A DNA stretch of 64,000 nt from Mesorhizobium sp. BR1-1-16 (GCF_020165495.1 NZ_JAIUIE010000003.1:62001-126000), one strand, 5' to 3'. Shown: positions 8,667 through 17,614, counted from the first letter of the stretch. Translations and numbers: made by a program. The notes: generated from the sequence alone by a model not told the origin.

Positions 8667-9914
8667 GTGGCACGCCGCATCACCATTGTCGGCGCCGGCC
8701 CGACCGGGCTGATCGCGGCCCTCCGCCTCGCCGAAGCCGGCGCGGCGGTCACGCTGCATGAGCGTATGCCCTCCCCGGCCCGCAAATTCCTGATGGCCGG
8801 CCGCGGCGGGCTCAATCTCACGCATAGCGAGCCGATGGACCGTTTCCTCGGCCGCTATGGCGCGGCAGCCGCGCACCTGCAACCCGTCATCGACGCATTT
8901 CCGCCGACCGCGCTGCGGGCTTTCGCCGATGAACTCGGCGAGACCACCTTTGTCGGTTCAAGCGGGCGTGTCTTCCCGAAATCGATGAAGGCTTCGCCGC
9001 TTCTGAGGGCCTGGCTGCGCCGGCTCGATGCGCTTGGCGTCAAGCTTGAGACCCGGCACGAATGGATCGGGTTCGGCGGCCCGGGCGAGGATCGATTTCT
9101 AACGGCCGACGGCTCGGTAGAGACCGTCGCGGCCGATGCGACGCTGCTGGCGCTGGGCGGCGCGAGCTGGCCGCGCCTCGGCGCCGATGGCCGCTTCGTC
9201 CCGATTCTTGAGGAGGCCGGCGTTGCGGTGACCCCGCTCGCCCCTGCCAATGTCGGATTTTCCGTCGCCTGGTCGGAGACATTCCGCGACCGCTTCGCCG
9301 GCACGCCGCTGAAGAACATCGCCATCCGTTACAGAAGCGAGCACATTCGCGGCGAAGCGATGATCGCCAGCTACGGCATCGAAGGCGGCGCCGTCTATGC
9401 GTTGAGCGGGGCTTTGCGCGCCGAGGCGGCGGCAGGCGGCGCAGAGATCACCATCGACCTGATGCCGCAATTGGATGTGGCCGAAATCGCGAGGCGGATC
9501 GCGCGGCAGCGGCCGAACGAATCGCTGTCGAACCGTCTGCGCAAGGCCGTGAAGCTCGCCCCGGTCGCCATCAACCTGCTGCGTGAGGCCCGTCCCGATC
9601 TGCCGCGCGCGCCGGAAGACCTCGCCGCGCTGATCAAGGAACTGCCCCTTCGCCTTGGCCCGCCGGCCGGGCTCGAGCGGGCGATCTCCACGGCCGGCGG
9701 CGTCGCCTTCGACGCCCTGGACGAGAAACTGATGCTGAAGGCGCGGCCTGGCACCTTCGTCGCGGGCGAAATGCTCGACTGGGAAGCGCCGACGGGCGGC
9801 TATCTGCTGCAGGGCTGCTTCGCGACCGGCGTCGCTGCAGCAGAAGGCATCAAGGCCTGGCTCGCGCTGGGCTCATCCGACGCGTCAGAACCTACGCCCA
9901 AGTCCTTGGCGTGA
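8667..9914 (+). CDS. HI0933/TIGR03862-type FAD-dependent oxidoreductase
   Basis: The 415-residue protein opens with an FAD-binding Rossmann motif GAGPTG (residues 9-14), followed by KFLMAGRGGLNLTH, characteristic of the HI0933-like flavoproteins. The C-terminal FAD motif TGGYLLQGCFATGVAAAEG closes the fold. The substrate is unknown for this family. The GTG at 8667 immediately follows the stop of the lytic transglycosylase and begins the Rossmann strand without extension. I infer no functional link to peptidoglycan beyond the shared transcript. Confidence 0.86.
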   Translation: MARRITIVGAGPTGLIAALRLAEAGAAVTLHERMPSPARKFLMAGRGGLNLTHSEPMDRFLGRYGAAAAHLQPVIDAFPPTALRAFADELGETTFVGSSGRVFPKSMKASPLLRAWLRRLDALGVKLETRHEWIGFGGPGEDRFLTADGSVETVAADATLLALGGASWPRLGADGRFVPILEEAGVAVTPLAPANVGFSVAWSETFRDRFAGTPLKNIAIRYRSEHIRGEAMIASYGIEGGAVYALSGALRAEAAAGGAEITIDLMPQLDVAEIARRIARQRPNESLSNRLRKAVKLAPVAINLLREARPDLPRAPEDLAALIKELPLRLGPPAGLERAISTAGGVAFDALDEKLMLKARPGTFVAGEMLDWEAPTGGYLLQGCFATGVAAAEGIKAWLALGSSDASEPTPKSLA

Positions 9915-9935
9915 CTCTGATCCTCGCGTGAGCGT

Positions 9936-10292
9936 TTATTTGATCAGCAGGCGCAATTCGTCCAGTCCGGCAGCGATCGCGGCATTGGCCTCAGCCTCCA
10001 TGGCACGATAGCGGCCAAGCACCCGCGCACCGAGCTCAGTGAGACGGGCCCCACCGCCGCCACCCGTGCCACCCTTTTCTGTCTCGATGAGCGGCGATCG
10101 GAATACAGCGTTCATTTCGCGGACGAGTGTCCAGACGCGCTTGGCGCTCATGCCGAGACGGTCGCCGGCTGCGGCCAGCGACCCGGTCGCGGCGACCGCA
10201 TCGAGCAGATCGGCCTTGCCGGGACCAAGCGCGAAACCGGCCTTCAGCACGAGACGGAAGCGCAGGCCTTCGGTCTGGTTCGGAGCATGCAA
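9936..10292 (-). CDS. ModE N-terminal-type winged helix-turn-helix regulator
   Basis: The 118-residue protein consists of a single winged-helix domain resembling the DNA-binding half of ModE: KADLLDAVAATGSLAAAGDRLGMSAKRVW is split here by position 27-55, then a Gly-rich wing (GGTGGGGGARLTELG). It lacks the TOBE/Mop molybdate-binding domains of full ModE, so any metal response would need another partner. The start is uncertain: TTG 10292 with GAGG 11 bases upstream, or an internal GTG. modABC lies 5 kb away (14970), and the neighbouring divergent-side genes are a sugar ABC transporter. Confidence 0.75.
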   Translation of the reverse strand: MHAPNQTEGLRFRLVLKAGFALGPGKADLLDAVAATGSLAAAGDRLGMSAKRVWTLVREMNAVFRSPLIETEKGGTGGGGGARLTELGARVLGRYRAMEAEANAAIAAGLDELRLLIK

Positions 10293-10365
10293 GAGCGTCG
10301 AATCCTCGCGGCACTGCGGCCAATGTGCCGCCGATAGCGACCGCCGTCCATGTCGCTGGCTACGC

Positions 10366-11364
10366 TCAGGAGGGCTGGCGCAGGTTCTTGATCCGGTCGA
10401 ACAGCACGGCGACGATGATGAAGGAGCCGATGAAGGCGCCCTGCCAGAAAGCGTTGATCCCGAGCAGGCCGAGGCTGTTGCGGATGATCTCGATCAGCGC
10501 CGCGCCAACGATCGCGCCGAACGCCGTGCCGACGCCGCCGGCGAGGTTCGCGCCGCCGATGACCGTCGCTGCGATGACCTGCAGCTCCATACCGGTGCCG
10601 AGATTGGTCGTCACGGCGCCGAGCCAGCCGGTTTCGATCACGCCGGCGATCCCCGCCGAAAGCGATGAGATCATGTAGACGGCGACCTTGATCTGCTTCA
10701 CCGGCACACCGGTCAGCACGGCCGCATTTTCATTGCCGCCGATGGCGTAGACATGGCGGCCAAACCGTGTCCAGCGCAGCACGAAGGCGGTAATCAGCGC
10801 CAGCACGACCATGTAGATGACAGGGTTTGCGATGCCGAAGAAGAAGTGACCGCCACCAAGCGCCAGCAGCTTATCGTGGTCGGGGCCGAACTGGTAGACG
10901 ACGGTATTGTTCGAAGCGACCATGGCAAGGCTGCGCGCGATCGACAGCATGCCGAGCGTCACCACGAAAGGCGGCATGCCGACATAGGCGATCAGGACGC
11001 CATTGACCGCGCCGACGATGAGCGCCGTGCCGAGCGAGGCCGCGATGCCGACCTCGATCGAATAGCCGGCATGCATCGTCACCGCGAGGATCATGCTGCA
11101 AAGGCACAGCACCGAGCCGACCGAGAGGTCGATGCCGCCCGTGATGATCACGACTGTCATGCCGAGCGCGATCACCGCCACGAAGGTGAAATTGCGCGTG
11201 ACGTTGAAGAGGTTGTTCGAGGTCGCGAATGAATCCGTCGCGAAGGACAGGAAGACACAGGCGAGGATGACGGCGATCAGGACCCAGAAGGTCTGGCGCG
11301 AAGTCAGCCACGACAGGACGCTGTGCTGCCGCTGGCCGATATGGTCGTCGATGGTGGTCGCCAT
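10366..11364 (-). CDS. Sugar ABC transporter permease (RbsC/FrcC family)
   Basis: The 332-residue membrane protein carries the BPD_transp_2 hallmarks: ALGMTVVIITGGIDLSVGS in the first half and VIGGANLAGGVGTAFGA near the C-terminus, with about ten hydrophobic segments. It should form a homodimeric pore for a carbohydrate importer of the CUT2 class. The ATPase gene ends 33 bases upstream on the same strand, forming one operon, and the binding-protein gene is divergent at 12621. The exact sugar cannot be told; family neighbours import ribose, xylose or fructose. Confidence 0.92.
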   Translation of the reverse strand: MATTIDDHIGQRQHSVLSWLTSRQTFWVLIAVILACVFLSFATDSFATSNNLFNVTRNFTFVAVIALGMTVVIITGGIDLSVGSVLCLCSMILAVTMHAGYSIEVGIAASLGTALIVGAVNGVLIAYVGMPPFVVTLGMLSIARSLAMVASNNTVVYQFGPDHDKLLALGGGHFFFGIANPVIYMVVLALITAFVLRWTRFGRHVYAIGGNENAAVLTGVPVKQIKVAVYMISSLSAGIAGVIETGWLGAVTTNLGTGMELQVIAATVIGGANLAGGVGTAFGAIVGAALIEIIRNSLGLLGINAFWQGAFIGSFIIVAVLFDRIKNLRQPS

Positions 11365-11397
11365 GATGTCGTTGTCGCCCTGCTGCTGGCTTTAACC

Positions 11398-12213
11398 TCA
11401 CGCCACCTGTTCGATGGCGCCGGTGATGAGGCCGGTGACCTCCTCGGGAGAACTCAGCGCAATCGGCCGGTCGGCAACCTTGCGGCCGCGCCGGAGGACC
11501 ACGACACGATCGCAGACGGTGAACACATCCGGCATGCGGTGACTGATCAGAACCACGGCGATGCCCTGGTCGCGCAGATGGCGGATGAGGTTCAGCACTT
11601 CCGCCACCTGCCGCACCGAGATAGCGGCGGTCGGCTCGTCCATCAGCACAATCTTGGCATCCGAAAGCCGCGTGCGTGCGATCGCCACCGCCTGGCGCTG
11701 GCCGCCCGACATCTGCTTGACCAGATCGCGCGGCCGCGTCTCGGACTTCAGCTCCTTGAACAATTCGCCGGCGCGCTTGTACATCGCGCCGTAGTCGAGG
11801 ACGCGGAGCGGGCCGAAGCCCTTGCGCAGCTCGCGGCCGAGAAACACATTCGCCGCGGCCGTGAGATTGTCGCAAAGCGCCAGGTGCTGGTGCACGATCT
11901 CGATGCCGTGCTCGCGCGCCTCGACAGGCTTGTGCATGACGAGCTCGCGCCCGTCCATTTTCAGCGAGCCATGCGTCGGGCGAAAGTTGCCGGCGATGAT
12001 CTTCACAAGCGTCGACTTGCCGGCGCCATTGTCGCCCATCAGGCCGATGACCTCGCCGGGCTCCAGCGAGAATGAAACATCATTCAGCGCATGAATGGCG
12101 CCGAAATGCTTCGAGACGTTCGATATCTCAAGAACCGGCACCCCGCCTCCTCCCGAAGCTGCTGCCACGCCCGCAGAAGCGGTGCGCACGGCCGTCCGGC
12201 CATGCATCCCCAA
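11398..12213 (-). CDS. Sugar ABC transporter ATP-binding protein (FrcA-like)
   Basis: This 271-residue single-domain ATPase has Walker A GDNGAGKST, signature MSGGQRQA, and Walker B VLMDEPTAA. The one-domain length matches FrcA-type CUT2 ATPases, not the double-domain RbsA type, so two copies would pair with the permease dimer. About 25 low-complexity residues (Gly/Ala/Ser) precede the fold, and a later start near residue 26 (GTG) is possible. It heads the leftward operon with the permease and is divergent from the binding-protein gene across a 407-base control region. Confidence 0.92.
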   Translation of the reverse strand: MGMHGRTAVRTASAGVAAASGGGGVPVLEISNVSKHFGAIHALNDVSFSLEPGEVIGLMGDNGAGKSTLVKIIAGNFRPTHGSLKMDGRELVMHKPVEAREHGIEIVHQHLALCDNLTAAANVFLGRELRKGFGPLRVLDYGAMYKRAGELFKELKSETRPRDLVKQMSGGQRQAVAIARTRLSDAKIVLMDEPTAAISVRQVAEVLNLIRHLRDQGIAVVLISHRMPDVFTVCDRVVVLRRGRKVADRPIALSSPEEVTGLITGAIEQVA

Positions 12214-12399
12214 TAGTCGGCGCTCTTCGTGTCGTCAATCCGAACATCCGATGAATATCGAAGTCGGAGGCCTCGAACATTCGCGGTGTTGGCGACGCTT
12301 CGGATCGCCTATGCTGTAAAGCGGCATGAAAACCGGACTTTATGGTGCGATGCAGCGAGATTGCTGCCGCCCGGACCGTCGCTCATCCAACAGGCTGTA

Positions 12400-12412
12400 T
12401 ATGATTATCATA
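12400..12412. promoter_or_regulatory. 13-bp palindrome, candidate operator
   Basis: TATGATTATCATA is a perfect inverted repeat (TATGAT-T-ATCATA) in an otherwise GC-rich region, 12 bases upstream of the candidate -35 element of the binding-protein gene. Its size and symmetry suit a dimeric repressor or activator of the LacI, GntR or DeoR type. No such regulator gene is adjacent, so the partner is unknown. Confidence 0.45.
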
Positions 12413-12424
12413 CGATCATTCGGA

Positions 12425-12453
12425 TTGACTTGGGCGGATCGACAACGTTAGCT
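12425..12453 (+). promoter_or_regulatory. Candidate sigma-70 promoter of the sugar-binding protein gene
   Basis: TTGACT (12425-12430) and TTAGCT (12448-12453) are separated by 17 bases. The -35 is close to consensus and the -10 is weak. The placement beside the palindrome at 12400 supports it, but no start-site data are available. Confidence 0.35.
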
Positions 12454-12620
12454 TTGTGTTGTTCGGGACTGGGCCTGGCCGCTGAGGGAGCGGCTGGATT
12501 GCAGGGGCTGGACGCAGGCAGCCGGGCTGCGTGGAGAAGACGAAACAACACGCAACCCAGCCGGCGCGTCCGCATCCGGATATCCAAAGCTAGTCTTTTC
12601 AAACGTCTCGGGAGGAGACC

Positions 12621-13613
12621 ATGAAAAAGAGCCTCATGCTGATCGCAGCCGCTGTGCTGGCCCTTTCGGCCGGCGATGCGTTCGCTGCCAAGAAACAGCT
12701 CGTCATCGTCGTGAAGGGTCTCGACAATCCCTTCTTCGAAGCCATCCACCAGGGCTGCGAGAAGTGGAACAAGGAGAACGCCGACAGCGAGTACGAGTGC
12801 TTCTACACCGGCCCCGCTTCGACCTCTGACGAGGCCGGCGAGGCGCAGATCGTGCAGGACATGCTCGGCAAGCCGTCGACGGTCGCCATGGCGATCTCGC
12901 CGTCCAACGCGCCGCTGATCGCCAACACGATCAAGGCGGCCAATCCGCAGATCCCGATCATGACGCTCGACGCCGACCTGAAGAAGGAAGACGCCGCGCT
13001 GCGCAAGACCTATCTCGGCACCGACAACTATCTGATGGGCTTCCGCCTCGGCGAATATCTGAAGAAGGCCAAGCCGAATGGCGGCACGGTCTGCCTGATC
13101 GAGGGCAATGCCGCAGCTGACAACATCCTGCGCCGTGCCTCGGGCACCCGCGACGCACTGTCCGGCCAGAAGGGCCTCGACATGCTCAAGGGCGAAGGCG
13201 GCTGGACCGAAATCTCCGGCTGCCCGGTGTTCACCAATGATGACGGCCCGACCGGCGTGCAGGCGATGTCGGATATCCTGGCCGCCAATCCGAAGCTCGA
13301 CGCATTCGTCATCGAAGGCGGCTGGCCGCTGTTCGGCGCGCCGCAGCCCTATCGCCAGCTGACCGACCAGTACAAGGACCGGATCGCCAGCAAGGATCTC
13401 GTCATAGTCGCCGCCGACACCATCGGCGATGAAGTTGCGATCGCCAAGGAAGGCCGCGTCGAGGCTCTTGTCGGCCAGCGTCCGTTCGAAATGGGCTACA
13501 AGGCGCCGAGCGTCATGATCAGCCTCATCAAGGGCGAGAAGGTCGAGGATCCGGTCTTCACCGGCCTTGACGAGTGCACGAAGGACACCGTCGACACCTG
13601 CATCCAGAAATAG
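12621..13613 (+). CDS. Periplasmic sugar-binding protein of an ABC transporter (Peripla_BP_4)
   Basis: This 330-residue protein has a signal peptide ending near AFA (residue 22) and the two-lobed periplasmic-binding-protein fold. VVKGLDNPFFEAIHQGCE is the first strand-helix; TLDADLKKEDA, GTDNYLMGFRLGEYL and VIVAADTIGDE follow in family order. It should deliver a sugar to the permease and ATPase encoded divergently at 10366-12213. GGGAGGAG precedes ATG 12621. A strong terminator follows, making the gene monocistronic, which fits the higher expression binding proteins usually need. Confidence 0.92.
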   Translation: MKKSLMLIAAAVLALSAGDAFAAKKQLVIVVKGLDNPFFEAIHQGCEKWNKENADSEYECFYTGPASTSDEAGEAQIVQDMLGKPSTVAMAISPSNAPLIANTIKAANPQIPIMTLDADLKKEDAALRKTYLGTDNYLMGFRLGEYLKKAKPNGGTVCLIEGNAAADNILRRASGTRDALSGQKGLDMLKGEGGWTEISGCPVFTNDDGPTGVQAMSDILAANPKLDAFVIEGGWPLFGAPQPYRQLTDQYKDRIASKDLVIVAADTIGDEVAIAKEGRVEALVGQRPFEMGYKAPSVMISLIKGEKVEDPVFTGLDECTKDTVDTCIQK

Positions 13614-13668
13614 GCGAGAGCCGTTTCCAAAGCAGCCGGCGGCTTCCTGAGCCGCCGGGCCCAAACAG

Positions 13669-13696
13669 AAGGAGCGCCCCGCGGCGCTCCTTTTTT
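13669..13696 (+). terminator. Rho-independent terminator after the sugar-binding protein gene
   Basis: GGAGCGCC (13671-13678) and GGCGCTCC (13683-13690) form an 8-bp stem with loop CCGC, followed by six Ts (13691-13696). Confidence 0.92.
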
Positions 13697-13740
13697 ATGC
13701 GGTCCAGTTGGTGCCGGAGAACCGCGCCACGATGACCGTC

Positions 13741-13998
13741 CTAGCCGTCGACGCGCAGCGACACGGCTTCCGGCAGCAGGCGGTCTACGAGGGAACTCTG
13801 CGGCGCGGCTGCCCGCGCCTGCTGGGTCGGGACGCCGTTTGAATCAATCGTCACGCCCCCGGGGCCGCCGCCGAAGCTGTGCATCATCGCGACCAGGACG
13901 AGCGCGACGGCGTAGGCTGCCATCCAGAGGATGAAGGCGCGGCGGGTCGTCGTCTCACGGCGAGGATTGGCGCGCTGGCGATGGTTGTTCTCGATCAT
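13741..13998 (-). CDS. Small single-span membrane protein, unknown function
   Basis: The 85-residue product starts MIENNHRQRANPRRETT, a basic N-terminus, followed by one transmembrane segment (ILWMAAYAVALVLVAMM, about residues 24-40) and a polar tail of roughly 40 residues that would face the periplasm if the positive-inside rule holds. A longer open frame extends to 14115, but the ATG at 13998 makes a compact protein. No family is recognised. It sits between the terminator of the sugar-binding protein gene and the GST gene, on the opposite strand to the former. Confidence 0.5.
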   Translation of the reverse strand: MIENNHRQRANPRRETTTRRAFILWMAAYAVALVLVAMMHSFGGGPGGVTIDSNGVPTQQARAAAPQSSLVDRLLPEAVSLRVDG

Positions 13999-14186
13999 GG
14001 CGGATCCCCGTCTCGGGCTGTCTTGTCCCACGCCGCCATTGAGACCCCCGACTGAGGCGACGGTTCGGAGCGAATGTGGCTCCGGCCGTGCCATGTCGTG
14101 ACCAAATTGCGGCAAAGGTAAACGGCTTAAAAACTGTGCCGCTGCGGGTCCTTAGCCGGGAAGGCTCAAGCCGTCTGTGACCGCGG

Positions 14187-14813
14187 TCACGCTGGCGGTC
14201 GCCAGTCAATGCCGACATGGCGTGGCCGGGCCGCGATGCGGGCGAGCCAGGCGCGGATGCTGGGGTAGAGGCCAAGATCGTAGTCCGCGTCCTCGGCGAC
14301 ATGTGTATACGCAAAGAGCGCGATATCGGCGATCGAGAAGCTAGGACCGGCAAGGAAATCGGCCCCGGAGAGCCGGGCTTCCATCACGCCGAGCGCCTTG
14401 TGACCCTTCACCTGCCATTCCTCGACGCGGTGCCCCATCGTTGCCCGTCCGCCGGGAGTCAGGAACAGCCAGTTCCGCGCCACCGCGATCACCGGCTCAT
14501 GGCTGTACTGCTCGAAGAACAACCACTGATAGCAGAGCGCCCGATCATAGGTGTCGACGGGGATGAGCGGCGTGCCCTCCGCGAGATGCAGCAGCATGGC
14601 ATTCGATTCGGCGAGCGGCCGTCCATCTGGCAGCACGAGCAGCGGCACCTGCGCGTTCGGGTTGAGCTTCAGGAAGTCGGGCGCGGCCGTCTTGCCGCTG
14701 CCCTTCTCCATCTCGACGATGCGAAAGGGAATGCCGAGCTCGTGCATCAGCAGCCGCGGCTTGTAGCAATTGCCCGAGCTCTGCATCGAAAACAGCGTGT
14801 GGATAGCGGCCAT
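14187..14813 (-). CDS. Glutathione S-transferase family protein
   Basis: The 208-residue protein has an N-terminal thioredoxin-fold half (SMQSSGNCYKPRLLMHELG, then the cis-proline segment NAQVPLLVLPDG and ESNAMLLHLA) and a helical C-terminal half with SIADIALFAYTHVAED. The serine and cysteine near residues 9-15 could act on the glutathione thiol. The family conjugates or reduces electrophiles in the cytoplasm; the substrate is unknown. The ATG at 14813 begins the first strand of the fold; the open frame further upstream is discarded. It is divergent from modA. Confidence 0.9.
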   Translation of the reverse strand: MAAIHTLFSMQSSGNCYKPRLLMHELGIPFRIVEMEKGSGKTAAPDFLKLNPNAQVPLLVLPDGRPLAESNAMLLHLAEGTPLIPVDTYDRALCYQWLFFEQYSHEPVIAVARNWLFLTPGGRATMGHRVEEWQVKGHKALGVMEARLSGADFLAGPSFSIADIALFAYTHVAEDADYDLGLYPSIRAWLARIAARPRHVGIDWRPPA

Positions 14814-14921
14814 GCGGATCTCCTGTGCCCAATGCAACGATCCTCGCCGGCGCGTCGAATGTCCAATTCGAACCTGTTGCGGACCCATCAACGCTACCGA
14901 TCGATCCGGGCCGGTTGCAGC

Positions 14922-14949
14922 ATCGATATTCCCGTGCAGAAATGTCGAT
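14922..14949. promoter_or_regulatory. Imperfect inverted repeat upstream of modA, candidate ModE/MopA-type site
   Basis: ATCGATATT (14922-14930) and AAATGTCGAT (14940-14949) form an imperfect inverted repeat with 9 bases between them. The ATCG-TAT half-site resembles known molybdate-regulator boxes. It lies only 20 bases before the modA start, so a bound protein would block transcription or initiation. The match is loose. Confidence 0.3.
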
Positions 14950-14969
14950 CCCGATCCCGGAGACACACC

Positions 14970-15764
14970 ATGATCCGCCTGACCCGCCGCCTTGCCTTCG
15001 CTCTGGCCGGCCTCGCCTTCCTCACCGCGCCGTTGACCGCCCTGCCCGCCAGCGCCGCCGACATCAAGGTCTTCGCTGCGGCGAGCCTCAAGGAAGCGCT
15101 CGATGCCGCGGCCAAGGCTTACACGGCGACGACAGGCCAGGCGGTCGTCGCCAGCTATGCCGGTTCCTCCGCGCTCGCGAGGCAGATCGAGGCCGGCGCA
15201 CCGGCAGACATCTTCTTTTCGGCAGATCTCGACTGGATGAACGAACTGGCCGAGAAGGGCCTGATCGACCCGGCGACGCGCAAGACCCTGCTCGGCAACA
15301 CGCTGGTTCTGGTGGCGCCGGCGGATTCAGCAGCGACGATCTCCATCGGCCCGGATTTCCCGCTTGCCGCCGCGCTCGGCGCCGATGGCAAGCTCGCCAT
15401 GGCCGCGGTCGCCTCGGTACCGGCCGGCAAATATGGCAAGGCAGCGCTGACGAAGCTCGGCGTCTGGAATGCGGTCGCCCCCCATGTCGCGGAGGCCGAC
15501 AATGTTCGCGGCGCGCTCGCTTTCGTAGCGCGCGGCGAGGCACCGTTCGGTATTGTCTACGGCACCGACGCGAAGGCCGAGTCGGGCGTCAAGGTCGTCG
15601 GCACCTTTCCCGAGGACAGCCATCCGCCCATCGTCTATCCGATCGCCCTCATCAAGGCTTCGACCAATCCGGACGCCAAGGCCTTCCTTGAGTGGCTCGT
15701 CTCGCCGGAGGCACAGCCCGCTTTCGAAAAGGCAGGCTTCACGATCATCGGCGGCCAGGGTTGA
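14970..15764 (+). CDS. modA: Molybdate ABC transporter substrate-binding protein
   Basis: The 264-residue protein has a signal peptide (cleavage after SAA, residue 30) and the ModA fold: DIKVFAAASLKEAL, YAGSSALARQIEAGAPADIFFSAD is represented here by the AGSS and ADIFFSAD motifs that line the oxyanion pocket, and FGIVYGTDAKAE near the hinge. It captures molybdate (or tungstate) in the periplasm and passes it to ModB. The CGGAG before ATG 14970 is a fair ribosome site. It is first in a modABC operon. Confidence 0.95.
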   Translation: MIRLTRRLAFALAGLAFLTAPLTALPASAADIKVFAAASLKEALDAAAKAYTATTGQAVVASYAGSSALARQIEAGAPADIFFSADLDWMNELAEKGLIDPATRKTLLGNTLVLVAPADSAATISIGPDFPLAAALGADGKLAMAAVASVPAGKYGKAALTKLGVWNAVAPHVAEADNVRGALAFVARGEAPFGIVYGTDAKAESGVKVVGTFPEDSHPPIVYPIALIKASTNPDAKAFLEWLVSPEAQPAFEKAGFTIIGGQG

Positions 15765-15863
15765 GCGGAAATAAACTAAGCTCGGCGCTTGCATGACTGG
15801 TGCGATATCGTCGGCGGCAAGCGGATCGATCGTGAAAGGCCGCGAGATGGCCGGCGGAGCGTG

Positions 15864-16559
15864 ATGGATAGTCTTTTCACCGCCGACGAATGGCAGGCGA
15901 TCGCGCTCAGCCTGCGCGTCGCGAGCGTTGCCGTCGCGGCGAGCCTCCCCTTCGGCATCGCCTGCGCCATGCTTCTGGCGCGCGGCCGCTTTCCCGGCCG
16001 GACGCTGTTCTCGGCGATCATCCACCTGCCGCTGGTAATGCCGCCTGTCGTGACCGGCTTTCTGCTGCTGCTCGCCTTCGGTCGCAGGGGACCGATCGGC
16101 GCCTTTCTCGACCAGCATTTCGGTATCGTGCTCGCTTTCCGCTGGACCGGCGCGGCGCTCGCCTGCGCCGTGATGGGCTTTCCCCTGATGGTGCGCGCCA
16201 TCGCCCTTTCCATCGAGGCCATCGATCAGCGGCTGGAACAGGCGGCGTCCACGCTCGGCGCCGGGCGCATCGCCGTATTCCTGACCGTGACGCTGCCGCT
16301 CGCCCTCCCCGGCATCCTCGCTGGCCTCGTACTGTCCTTCGCCAGGGCGCTCGGCGAATTCGGCGCGACGATTACCTTCGTCTCCAACATTCCCGGCGAG
16401 ACACAGACCATTCCCTCGGCGATCTACAGCCTGATCCAGACGCCGGGCGGCGATGGCGCGGCGCTGAGCCTGACAGTCGTTTCCGTCCTGATCTCGCTGG
16501 GCGCGCTCGTCTTGTCAGAGGCGATCGCCAGGCGCGCGACACGCGAAGGCCGGCCATGA
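15864..16559 (+). CDS. modB: Molybdate ABC transporter permease
   Basis: This 231-residue permease has five to six hydrophobic segments and the binding-protein-dependent transport signature around ARALGEFGATITFVSNI, which contacts the ATPase. IHLPLVMPPVVTGFLLL is typical of ModB. It forms the membrane channel for molybdate. ATG 15864 is taken as the start, with GTG 15861 as an alternative; GGAG at 15856 is close. It follows modA by 99 bases and its stop overlaps the modC start (ATGA). Confidence 0.95.
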   Translation: MDSLFTADEWQAIALSLRVASVAVAASLPFGIACAMLLARGRFPGRTLFSAIIHLPLVMPPVVTGFLLLLAFGRRGPIGAFLDQHFGIVLAFRWTGAALACAVMGFPLMVRAIALSIEAIDQRLEQAASTLGAGRIAVFLTVTLPLALPGILAGLVLSFARALGEFGATITFVSNIPGETQTIPSAIYSLIQTPGGDGAALSLTVVSVLISLGALVLSEAIARRATREGRP

Positions 16560-17614
16560 CGCTGACCTTCGAGGCCGAGAAGCGTCTTGGCGGTTTCGCG
16601 CTTGAGGCCCGCTTTGCCTCGGAGAGCGGCGTGACCGCCCTTTTCGGCCCCTCCGGCTCCGGCAAGACGACGATCGTCAATCTGGTCGCAGGCCTGGCGC
16701 GGCCCGATCGTGGCCGCATCACGCTGGATGGCACGGTGCTCGTCGACACCGCCGCCGGCATCACGCTGCCGCCGTCGCGGCGCCGGGTCGGCTACGTCTT
16801 TCAGGACGCGCGCCTGTTCCCGCATCTCTCGGTGCGATCCAACCTTTCCTATGGGCGCTGGTTCGGGCCCCGCGCGGGACGCTGGGGCGATTTCGGCGCC
16901 ATCGTCGAGTTACTCGGCATCGGCGCGCTGCTGGATCGGCAGCCGCGTGATCTTTCCGGCGGCGAGAAACAGCGCGTCGCGATCGGCCGGGCCTTGCTTG
17001 CAAGTCCGCGGCTTCTTCTGATGGACGAGCCGCTCGCGGCGCTCGACCGTGCGCGCCGGGCCGAGATTCTGCCGTTCCTCGAACGGCTGCGCGATGAAAT
17101 GAAGCTGCCGATCCTCTATGTCAGCCATGCGGTCGACGAGGTGGCGCGGCTGGCTGACCAGGTGGTGATCATCGAGGCCGGCCGTGTCGCGGCGATCGGT
17201 CCGGTCGGCACGGTCTTCGCGGAGGTTGCCGCCGACAGCGAGACCGGCGCGATCCTGACCGCCGTCGTCCGCGCGGATGACGGGCTCGACGGCGTCACGC
17301 TGCTCGATCACCCGGCCGGCATGCTGCAGGTGCCCCGGCTCGGCCGCCCCATCGGCACGCGCGTCCGCGTCCATATCCGGGCGCGCGACATCGCGTTGGC
17401 CGTCGGCGAGCCCGGGCGGATCTCGATCCGAAACCGCCTCGCGGCGCGGGTCGTCGCCCTCAGCGAGCAGATTCTTGATGTGGCGGTGACGCTGGATGTC
17501 GGGGGCCAGCCGATGCTGGCGCGGGTCACGCGCGGCGCGGCACGCGATCTTGGCCTTGCGCCGGGACTTGGCGTAACCGCCCTGATCAAGGCGGTGGCGC
17601 TCGACGAGCGCTAG
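16556..17614 (+). CDS. modC: Molybdate ABC transporter ATP-binding protein with TOBE domain
   Basis: The 352 residues include Walker [10 protein letters not shown] (31-39), signature LSGGEKQR (133-140), Walker [13 protein letters not shown] and the switch histidine in YVSHAVDE. About 60 C-terminal residues ([19 protein letters not shown] onward) form a TOBE domain that in this family can bind molybdate and inhibit transport. It energises ModB from the cytoplasmic face. The start overlaps the modB stop by four bases, which implies coupled translation. Its last four bases overlap the end of the convergent RlpA-like gene. Confidence 0.95.
   Translation: MTLTFEAEKRLGGFALEARFASESGVTALFGPSGSGKTTIVNLVAGLARPDRGRITLDGTVLVDTAAGITLPPSRRRVGYVFQDARLFPHLSVRSNLSYGRWFGPRAGRWGDFGAIVELLGIGALLDRQPRDLSGGEKQRVAIGRALLASPRLLLMDEPLAALDRARRAEILPFLERLRDEMKLPILYVSHAVDEVARLADQVVIIEAGRVAAIGPVGTVFAEVAADSETGAILTAVVRADDGLDGVTLLDHPAGMLQVPRLGRPIGTRVRVHIRARDIALAVGEPGRISIRNRLAARVVALSEQILDVAVTLDVGGQPMLARVTRGAARDLGLAPGLGVTALIKAVALDER

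Larger units (their letters stand above)
12214..12620. other. Divergent control region of the sugar ABC transporter
   Basis: This 407-base stretch separates the ATPase gene (leftward) from the binding-protein gene (rightward). It holds no convincing gene. It contains a 13-bp palindrome at 12400-12412, a promoter-like pair at 12425-12453 and the ribosome site GGGAGGAG just before ATG 12621. The leader between the promoter and the start codon would be about 160 bases. Confidence 0.7.

Noticed and set aside
12072-12319. Short rightward frames in the ATPase N-terminal region and control region
   Set aside because: They have no ribosome sites or conserved features and overlap the leftward ATPase gene.
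14922-14949. Calling the modA upstream repeat a definite ModE operator
   Set aside because: Only an imperfect match to published molybdate boxes, and too close to the start codon; kept as a low-confidence site only.
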